From positions 143,674,462-143,738,461 of the forward strand of contig NC_073695.1 of the NCBI RefSeq assembly GCF_029784165.1: DNA of 64,000 bases, in the 5' to 3' direction. Of the stretch, positions 56,237 through 64,000 are shown one piece after another (within the stretch, counting starts at the first letter, position 1; each line of letters opens with the position of its first letter). The position numbers and the translations under genes are program-made. The notes beneath the pieces are model-generated. The model saw only the letters and a list, made by a program, of their open reading frames with translations, was not told where the DNA came from and did no database searches. This DNA is from Wyeomyia smithii (taxonomy: Eukaryota > Arthropoda > Insecta > Diptera > Culicidae).

Positions 56237-56587
56237 AATTTTCTTTGTCTATTTGTCAGATTAAGGATACAAATATGCTATGCTGAAGACACGGAAACGA
56301 AGAGCCCGCATCTATGCTTACACAAATATTTTGAACCCACAACAAACAAGAATACAATTGCTCTACCAGTTGAAAAACAAAGTTCCAAAATAGTTTTAAG
56401 TCAAAATTGTATCTCCCCTCCTCTCACCTTAAATCCCCACTAGCTCGTAGTCGGCCGCGAGAATAAAAAAAAGGCCTCTCTCTTTTCCCTGCTAACGTAG
56501 AATTAATACGAATTGTACTTGGCTCAGTAAAACAGAAAATGTATCGTGCCGTGTCAAATAAACTAATTTAAACCATAAATGTGTTCG

Positions 56588-57683
56588 GGGGTCTTTCAAA
56601 ACTGACGTCCAGTAGTATGAAGACCCCTCAGAAATAATTATTAGTACTAGGAAACAACTTGTTATTGGATAAACAGTGTCTTAAACAAAAGTAAGCGTTT
56701 GGTATCTATGCCAAATGGAATAAAATATAACAAGAGGAGCTCTTAGAAAGGAAACATGACCAACTAATCTTCAATTGAACAATGTTCCTATTTGAAATAT
56801 TTTGTCACAAACAATAACATTAAAATTATACTTTATATTTTTTCTCAAAAATCAACTACCAACTACAAACTTCCAATAATTCATTTCATGATGACTCGGA
56901 AATTCGAATACATCTGAAATTGAAACATATGTACTTAAGTCCCAGCTATGATTCATTACTGAAATTTTGGGTTTATGAATAATGAAAATAATTTTATCTC
57001 GTTAACGGTCCTTCCTACAGTTGTAATATGTTCAACAGCTTTATGTCAATTGATGATATAAACAACTTTCCCGAAGAAACAAAATGGCTAGCACAATTTT
57101 TTCAGAAGATAGATGTCAGCGCCATCTGTAGAAAAAAATTAAACTGCCTGAATACATTTTTCAAAAAGATGTTTTTATGGTGAACAACATTGCCGAAGAC
57201 ATGAACACTGTGGAAACAATTGTTAAGGAGTTATGAGGTTTTGTCGCGCCAACGGACCAATTTGCCCCACTGTGCGACGTACGCACATACACTTCTAGAA
57301 AGTTCCAATTCTAGCACACACGATGGTTGCGGAAACGCACTTTTAAACAACCAGTGCAATCATGCACGGACGGCTTCAAAGCGAATTTCTGTTCCTTCGG
57401 ATTTGATCTGTTTTACAATCCGGCTCGAAGGACCAAATTTATGTTCGGGTTTCGGTGGACTGGTGGATAGGAAGCAATCGCTCGGTAAAAAGAAAGAACC
57501 TTAAAAGAACCTTAAAAGAACCTTTTGACTGCGATGCTCCTTGGTTCCAAGGATTCTTCGGGATCGAATTCACTTGCTGTTACTTAACTACAGCTTTATT
57601 ATTCTCTTACACTTTTACTGATGGGTGTCGTACACGAAACTTCTAACCATTTGATTCCTTCTAACCAATGATTTGTTGAAATA
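56588..57683. other. No gene recognised
   Basis: AT-rich up to about 57220, then GC-richer with a short AGAACCTTAAA triplication at about 57505-57530. No domain seen in the short ORFs. Confidence 0.45.
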
Positions 57684-58018
57684 CAGTCGAATCCCATCTA
57701 TAACGACACTTTTTATAGTGACAAATCTCGCTATAGCGACATTCTCAACAGTCCCTTCTGTTTTAAACAAAAATTCTTCGTTTTATTGCGACATTTCGCT
57801 ATCACGACCTTCCTCTATAACGGCATAGCAAAACTAATACTTGTCATTCTTTATTGCGACAATAGTACAGTCGAATCTCTCTATAACGACATTGCTGAAT
57901 CTATAACGACATTCTCAACGGTACCATCTGTTCTACATATGCAAACATTCTTCGTATTATTGCGACATTTCGCTATAACGACAGTCCCTTGCGATGTCGC
58001 TATAAAGGGATTCGACTG
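57684..58018. mobile_element. Pogo-like MITE with internally repeated half
   Basis: Ends CAGTCGAATCCC and GGGATTCGACTG are inverted; CTATAACGAC and its complement recur throughout. The left terminus is repeated internally at 57870 (CAGTCGAATCTCTCTATAAC), so two related units lie head to tail. TA precedes the left end; the right flank is TG. No coding capacity. Confidence 0.75.
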
Positions 58019-58444
58019 TGAATACAATTTTTGATTTGTTTGAAAAATTTGTATTATTTTTGGTGTCGCAGACGCTAATGATAATATTTGACAAATTTTA
58101 TTACGGTAACGTTTAGGAGTGGGTCAAAATTATTTTTCAAATGTTCAGTCACAATGAACCAAGTCATTATAAATTCTTTTTAGGTTCGACCAGAGTGAAC
58201 CAGATACAGTTTCAAACCTAACTTTGTCGAACTTACTACACTGTTTCTTTTCCCGTTTCTTTTCACGTGATACTACTGAAGAGTAACTTAACCATTTATT
58301 AAATACTAGCTGAAACATTTCAAATTCATTGATTCCTTGCGATTTGTTTATATCATTTGAAATGCTTGGTTTTATCGGAATGACAACATCCTCGACTTTT
58401 GGCTTTTGTACATCACCTCTATTCCGGAAATATATTGAATGCAT
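58019..58444. other. No gene recognised
   Basis: AT-rich sequence before the satellite array. Confidence 0.45.
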
Positions 58445-60545
58445 TTCAGTTATTTTCGTTTTTTTTAGAAACTGAAAGTGGTCATCTTCAAATTCAAAAT
58501 GGTGTCCAGGCTCAATGCTTGGCTTCTATACATCATTTCGATTATGGAAATATCCATATGTAGTAGTATTCGGTTATTTTCAGCTGTTTTCCAGAAGTTG
58601 CCATTTTTTTGGTGTCTGAGGACAATTTTTAGCTCCTTGCATCATTCTGGATCCGGTGATACACATATTGGGTGGTATTTGGTCACTTCAGGCTATTTTT
58701 CAGAAAACGTAAGTCGCCATCTTGGATTTCAAAATGGCATTTGGAGACAATTTCTGACCCATGAGCGTCATTCTGGTTAGAGAAACACTCATATTTGGTT
58801 GTATTTTGTCATTTTTGGCTGTTTTCCAAGCACCGGAAGTCGCCATCTTATAATTCAAAATGTTGTCTGAGGTCGATTTTTGGCTTCAGTGCATTATAAC
58901 AATTTCGGAAATAGCCATATTGGGTGGTATTTGGTCATTTGCCGCTGTTTTTCAGAAAACGGAAGACGCCATCTTGAATTTCAAAATGAAATGGCATTAG
59001 GGGACAATTTTTGGCCTCTGAGCGTCAATCTGGTTGAAGAAACACTCATATTGGGTGGTATTTGGCCATTTTAGGCTGTTTTTCAGACACCGGAAGTCGC
59101 CATCTAACAATTCAAAATGTTGTCTGAGGTTGATAGGGCGATTTGTGGCTTCAGTGCACCATAACAATTCCGTAAATACGCATATTAGGTGGTATTTGGT
59201 CATTTGCCGCTTTTTTTTGGAAACCGAAAGTCGCCATCTTGGATTTAGAAATGGCATTTGGGAACAATTTCTTGCCTCCGTGCGTCAATCTGGTTAAAGA
59301 AACGCTTATATTGGGTGGTATTTGGTCATTTTCGGCTGTTTTACAGACACCGGAAGTCGCCATCTTACAATTCAAAATGTTGTCTAAGGTCAATTTGTGG
59401 CTTCAGTGCGTCATAACAATTCCGGAAATATCCATATTGGGTGGTATTTGATCATTTGCCGCTGTTTTTCAGAAACCTGAAGTCGCCATCTTGAATTTCA
59501 AAATGGTATTAGGAGACAGTTTTTGGCCTTTGAGCGTCATTCTGGTTAAAAAAAAACACTCATATTGGGTGGTATTTGGTCATTTTCGGCTGTTTTCCAG
59601 ACACCGGAAGTCGCCATCTTACAATTCAAAATGTTGTCTGAGGTCGATTTGTGGCTTCAGTGCATCATAACAATTCCGGAAATACCCATATTGGGTGGTA
59701 TCTGGTCATCGGCCGCTGTTTTTCGGAAACCGGAAGTCGCCATCTTGGATTTCAAAATGGCATTTGGAGAAAATTTCTGGCCCCTGTGCGCCATTCTGGT
59801 TTAAGAAACACCCATATTGGGTGTTATTTGGTGATTTTCGGCTGTTTTCCAGACACCGGAAGTCGCCATCTTACAATTCGAAATGTTTTCTGAGGTCGAT
59901 AGGTCGATTTGTGGCTTCAGTGCATCATAGCAATTCCGGAAATACGCATATTCGGTGGTATTTGGTCATTTGCCGCTGTTTTTCGGAAACCGGAAGTCGC
60001 CATCTTAGATTTCAAAATGGCATTAGGAGACAATCGTTGGCCTCTGTGCGTCATTCTGGTTTAATAAACACCCATATTAGGTGTTATTTGGTCATTTTCG
60101 GCTGTTTTACAGACACCGGAAGTCGCCATCTTACAATTTAAAATGTTGTCTGAGGTTGACTGGTCGATTTGTGGCTTAAGTGCGTCATAACAATTCCGGA
60201 AATATCCATATTGGGTGGTATCTGGTCATTTGCCGCTGTTTTTCGGAAACCGGAAGTCGCCATCTTGGATTTCAAAATGGCATTAGGGGACAGTTTTTGG
60301 CCTTTGAGCGTCATTCTGGGCTTAGAAACACTCATATTGTGTGGTATTTGGTCATTTTCGGCTGTTTTCCAGACACCAGAAGTCGCCATCTTACAATTCA
60401 AAATGTTGTCTGAGGCCGATTTGAGGCTTCAGTGCGTCATAACAATTCCGGAAATACCTATATTGGGTGGTATTTGATCATTTGCCGCTGTTTTTCGGAA
60501 ACCGGAAGTCGCCATCTTAGATTTCGAAATGGTATTTGGAGATAT
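58445..60545 (+). repeat. Satellite-like array with ~255-bp dimer period
   Basis: Two ~125-bp monomer types alternate. Type A begins GAAACACTCATATTGGGTGG and has GTCGCCATCTTACAATTCAA. Type B begins GGAAATACCCATATTGGGTG and has GTCGCCATCTTGGATTTCAA. Type A starts fall at about 58793, 59039, 59300, 59555, 59806, 60066 and 60326. Stop-poor frames across it are by-products. Confidence 0.9.
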
Positions 60546-61262
60546 GCCAGAAGAAGGAAGGGTGTCGAAACATTATGGACATGTTTGTTACACCTAAAAA
60601 CATTCACTTGCCAAATTTGGTTATATTCGCTTGATTGGTCCTCGAGCTGTGCGAAATTTGAGTTTCATTTGTATGGGACCCCTCCCTTATAGAAGAGGGA
60701 GGGGTGTCAAACCATTATGGATATATTTGTTACCCCTAAAAACATTCACCTGCCAAATTTGGTTCCATTCAGTTGGTTATTTCTCGAGATAAGCTGAAAT
60801 TTGTGTTTCATTTGTATGGAACCCCTCCTTCGCAGAAGAGGGAGGGGAGTCAAACCATCATGGACATGTTTGTTACCTCAAAAAACATTAACATACCAAA
60901 TTTGGTTGTATTTGGTTGATTGGTTCTCCGTGCGAAATTCGTGTTTCATTTGTATGGGACCCCTCCCTTGTAGAAGAGGGAGGGGTGTCAAACCATTATG
61001 GATATATTTGTTACCCCTAAAAACATCCACCTACCAAATTTGGTTTTATTTGCTTGGTTAGTTCTAGAGATGTGGAGGAATTTGTGTTTCATTTGTATGG
61101 AACCCCTCCCTTCCAGAAGAGGGAGGGGTGTAGAACCAATATGGACATATTTGTTACTCCTATAACATCCACATGCCAAATTTGGTTCCATTTGCTTGGT
61201 TAGTTTTTGAGATGTGCTGAAATTTGTATTTCGTTTGTATGGGACCCCTCCCTTCCAGAAAC
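60546..61262 (+). repeat. Second tandem array, ~140-bp units
   Basis: Five units with TTTCATTTGTATGG(G/A)ACCCC, GAAGAGGGAGGGG and TACCAAATTTGGTT, at about 60663, 60807, 60943, 61088 and 61232. Unrelated in sequence to the array on its left. Confidence 0.9.
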
Positions 61263-61412
61263 CATCATAGGAACCTTTCTCGGTCCCTAAAACCCCTACA
61301 TACAAATTTTCACGTCGATCGGTTCGGTAGTTTCCGAGTCTATATGGATCAGAAAGACAGACAGACAGACCGACAGACAGACCGGACTGCATTTTTATAG
61401 GTATAGATTTAA
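61263..61412 (+). repeat. Terminal segment with (GACA)n tract
   Basis: AAATTTTCACGTCGATCGGT, then GACAGACAGACAGACCGACA at about 61354-61373, then TTTTTATAGGTATAGAT. It looks like the end of a transposable element or of the array's parent unit. Confidence 0.55.
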
Positions 61413-61750
61413 AAATTTTAAAGTTCACAGAAGAATTAACATCAAATTTGTTTTTTCTCGAATTTATGAAAATGTCACTTAATTTGGTCTAACTTAACAC
61501 CTAGAAGAAAATTCCGATAATACACAATGGATTTGGAATGATAAAAATATTGTCCAACGATAGCTGACAAAACTAGGCAGGAAAAATGGATGGCTTGGCT
61601 CGATGCGTAACAGAAACTAAAATACGTCTGTTTTTTACAAAGATAACTTTTATTCTGATTCTCTGCGCGTACAGGGCTGCTAGTTTTTCAGTAAATAGCT
61701 TAAAATGGTGAAATCGACAAGGGGTCTACAAATTATTTCAAAATACACAT
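61413..61750 (-). other. Possible 3' LTR of the antisense BEL element
   Basis: Lies directly downstream (minus strand) of the pol end and contains AATAAAAG on the minus strand (61647-61654), a candidate polyadenylation signal. LTR edges cannot be set without a partner. Confidence 0.35.
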
Positions 61751-64000
61751 TCATTCACCCCCCGTTGAGCCATCGGGCTCAACTGACGGTAACAAGGCAA
61801 TTCTGGCTACTGCTCTCTTGAACTCAGCGGTGGATGTCTTACCCGTTATCCCGTGAACTGCACCGTCTTCTCCAGGATGTGTCGCAATTATACGGCCTTG
61901 TCGCCATTGCCGTGGTGGTATATTATTTTCAACAAGTAAAACTAACGCACCAACTCTGTACTCTTTAATTCCATCAATCCACTTTTGTCGACTTTGTAAT
62001 TGATGAAGGTACTCTCGAGACCATCTGCGCCAAAAATGTTGCTGCATGAGTTGAATGTGCTGCCATCGGTTCAAACGTCCGACCTTTTCTTGCTCGTACG
62101 ATGGTTCCGGGATGGCCAACGTTGAGCGAAAAATGAGGAAATGCGGAGGTGTGAGCACGCTGAGATCGTTAGGATTATCCGACATCGGACACAATGGCCG
62201 AGAAATAAGTATGGCTTCCGTTTGAACAAGGAATGTACTCATTTCTTCAAAAGTTAGTTTCGTTTCTCCAACAACACGCTTTAGGTGATGTTTTATGGAT
62301 TTAATTCCGGCTTCTCAAACTCCTCCGAAGTGGGGGCTTCTTGGGGGAATGAAGTGCCAACAAATCCTCTTCACACTACAAAACTCCTCCAGTTTTTCTC
62401 GATGTAACACAGTGGGACGAAATCAAAAATAGTAGGACATTGAGGTTTGTGACGAAACGCATGGTTTAAGCGTTTCGATGTCTTCTAGAAAGTTTCTCAG
62501 ATTTATGAGTACTTTATTTTGATGGTATTTTTTTCTCATTAAGGGGGGTGTACACCAAAGTAAAGAAATTAACTTTTTTATTTTTTGATGAACTTGGTAA
62601 CTTGCTTCCGACACATTGTAGAACTAGCTATTACGACAAGTTTGTAGAGTATTGAAAAATTCTATCTCTGAACCTGACAAATTTATAAGGTATTAAAGTA
62701 ACACACCCCCTTAAAATGTGTTTTTGCGTGATAAGGCTCTTGTCTCAATTTTGCCATCGTTCAAGTGTTCTACAAACTTCAAACTAAGATTAATTGTCAC
62801 ATTTTTTTTAGAAGAAAGTGTGTCGTTATCTCTTAACTTGGAGGAGTTATGTCTGTTTTTGCACTTTTATGGCACAATTTTCGAGAGAACATATCTTGTG
62901 GAAAGGCAGATGTTGGCAGCTACTTTCAGTTTCATTTTATTTGGAAACTTATTCCCTCCAATAGTGTATATATATCGTACTGGAATCGAAGGGGATTTAT
63001 AGTAATTTTTCAGAAATTAAGTTGCAACTTTTTTGGATTTTGATTATTTTTAATCAACTTTATTTTTAAATCGCTCGGAAATTTTAGCGAAATGTTGAAA
63101 TGTGTAACTTTGAACAATCCGAGTTGTTTGACGCTTTGTTTAAGTCAGATTCGCTGGTACGAAATGGAAATGTTCTGAATTTTAATTTTTTCAAACACTT
63201 TGCTAAAATTTCCGAGCACATGTTAAATCACCAATCAACGTCCATGGCTTACTCATTTACGGGCACTGGTTGTCCGATTTTAAAAAAATTGATTAAAATA
63301 TATTCAAAATCCGAAGAATTGCAACTTAATTTACGAAAAATTACTATAAATCCCCTTCGATTCCAGTACGAATAAGTATCCAAATAAAATGAAACTGAAA
63401 GTATCTGCCAAAATCTGCCTTTCCACAAGATATGTTCTCTCAAAAATTGTGCCATAAAAGTGCAAAAACAGACATAACTCCTCCAAATTAACAGATAACG
63501 ATACGCTTTCTTCTAAAAAATGTGGCAATTAATCTTAGTTTGAAGTTTGTAGAACACTTGAACGATGGCAAAATTAAGATAAGAGCGTTATCACGCGAAA
63601 ACACATTTTAAGGGGGTGTTTTACTTTAATACCTTATAAATTTGTCAGGTTCAGAGATAGAATTTTCCAATGCTCTACAAACTTACTCGTAATAGCTAGT
63701 TCTACAATGTGTCGGAAGCAAGTTACCAAGTTCATAAAGAAATAAAAAAGTTTATTTTTTTACTCTGGTGTACACCCCTCTTAATGAGAAAAAATTACCA
63801 TCAAAATAAAGTACTCATAAATCTGAGAAACTTTCTAGAAAACACCGAAACGCTAAAACCATGCGTTTCGGCACAAACCCTAATGTCCTACTATATTTGA
63901 TTTCGTCCCACTGTGTGTAACTGGCTGTTGAACAGCTCACGCAATGTAGCCAACTCGTGATTAGCACCTACAAAACAAGTGGCATTGTCCGAGTAGATGT
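61751..64000 (-). pseudogene. BEL/Pao integrase and DUF5641-like region, split by an insertion
   Basis: On the minus strand, 64000-63916 reads YSDNATCFVGANHELATLRE (second catalytic Asp). It continues after the inserted element at 62407 with LHREKLEEFCSVKRICWHFI, PPRSPHFGGV, a TGA where Trp is usual, EAGIKSIKHHLKRVVGETKL (the integrase Glu) and, in 61751-62242, EAILISRPLCP, HFWRRWSREYLHQLQSRQKW and VLLVENNIPPRQWRQGRI. This is the end of BEL pol. Removing the insertion and one target copy restores the reading frame across the site. The element runs past the window's right edge. Confidence 0.9.
62408..63915. mobile_element. Long palindromic (foldback) element with CACAGTG termini
   Basis: 1,508 bp made of two inverted arms of nearly 700 bp (62408 to about 63100, and about 63190-63915) around a centre of about 90 bp. 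Termini are CACAGTGGGACGAAAT and ATTTCGTCCCACTGTG. The 5-bp duplication TGTAA flanks it (62403-62407 and 63916-63920), confirmed by the BEL integrase frame being continuous without it. CACAGTG plus a 5-bp duplication fits Transib-type mobilisation. No transposase ORF; ORFs inside are palindrome by-products. Confidence 0.88.

Larger units (their letters stand above)
50449..56572 (+). mobile_element. I-clade non-LTR retrotransposon (copy 3)
   Basis: Full-length layout as in copy 1, with target duplications CCATAAATGTGTTCG at 50434-50448 and 56573-56587 (edge uncertain by two bases). A further copy of the same 15 bp precedes copy 2 because the flank was duplicated. Its promoter has A+1 at 50451 and AGACG at 50478. 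It lacks the long A tail of copy 1. Confidence 0.92.

Noticed and set aside
58445..61262. CRISPR array
   Set aside because: Units are long, contiguous and diverged, with no short repeat/unique spacer pattern, and the DNA is eukaryotic.
58478..61428. Many 60-150 codon ORFs with recurring HIGWYLVI / PILGGI wording
   Set aside because: Produced by the tandem arrays in several frames and both strands; no start context or domain.
62423..63900. ORFs of 60-95 codons on both strands
   Set aside because: They mirror each other across the palindrome and have no transposase or other domain.

Overview
The window is animal nuclear DNA, most likely from a culicine (Aedes-like) mosquito. It is gene-poor, full of nested transposable elements, and carries BEL/Pao, I-clade, LOA-clade, CR1/L2-like and RTE-like retroelements of the kind typical of those genomes. 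The only host coding sequence I can support is one intact exon of a plexin (best match plexin A) at 4554-5037, with a splice acceptor before it and a GTAAGT donor after it. No later plexin exon is visible in the remaining ~59 kb. If the gene is live, almost all of the window is plexin intron filled by transposons. The species call is an inference; nothing here names it uniquely.

Layout. 0.3-4.3 kb: decayed BEL/Pao pol (+) and probable 3' LTR. 4.55-5.04: plexin exon. 5.7-6.0: inverted relic of a satellite-like repeat also seen at 31.4-32.1 and 58.4-60.5 kb. 7.16-14.48: CR1/L2-like non-LTR element headed by an OTU cysteine-protease-like ORF; an internal 3,165-bp block, already carrying a 574-bp MITE, is tandemly duplicated. 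14.5-17.4: RTE-like remnant with the RT core missing. 17.8-20.2: hAT-like element with a mariner-like element inserted in its left target-site duplication. 21.5-21.7: strong hairpin. 21.8-31.2: old antisense I-clade element split by a young full-length I-clade element (24553-30689). 32.7-33.4: hAT MITE. 35.2-41.8: BEL-like leader and gag pieces around a broken LOA-clade element. 41.9-47.4: antisense CR1-like element abutting antisense BEL gag/protease, with a 1.06-kb direct duplication of the junction. 48.4-56.6: second I-clade insertion whose 5' part plus 105 bp of flank is tandemly duplicated. 57.7-58.0: pogo-like MITE. 58.4-61.4: two tandem arrays. 61.4-64.0: antisense BEL integrase interrupted by a long palindromic element with CACAGTG termini and a 5-bp target duplication (Transib-like).

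No set of genes here works together as a pathway. The window reads as a stratigraphy of insertions: several events can be ordered from target-site duplications and shared lesions. The best-preserved machinery is the I-clade element at 24.5-30.7 kb (both ORFs open, Inr+DPE-type start, three zinc knuckles, endonuclease, RT and RNase H), although its endonuclease has lost the usual GDFN aspartate.
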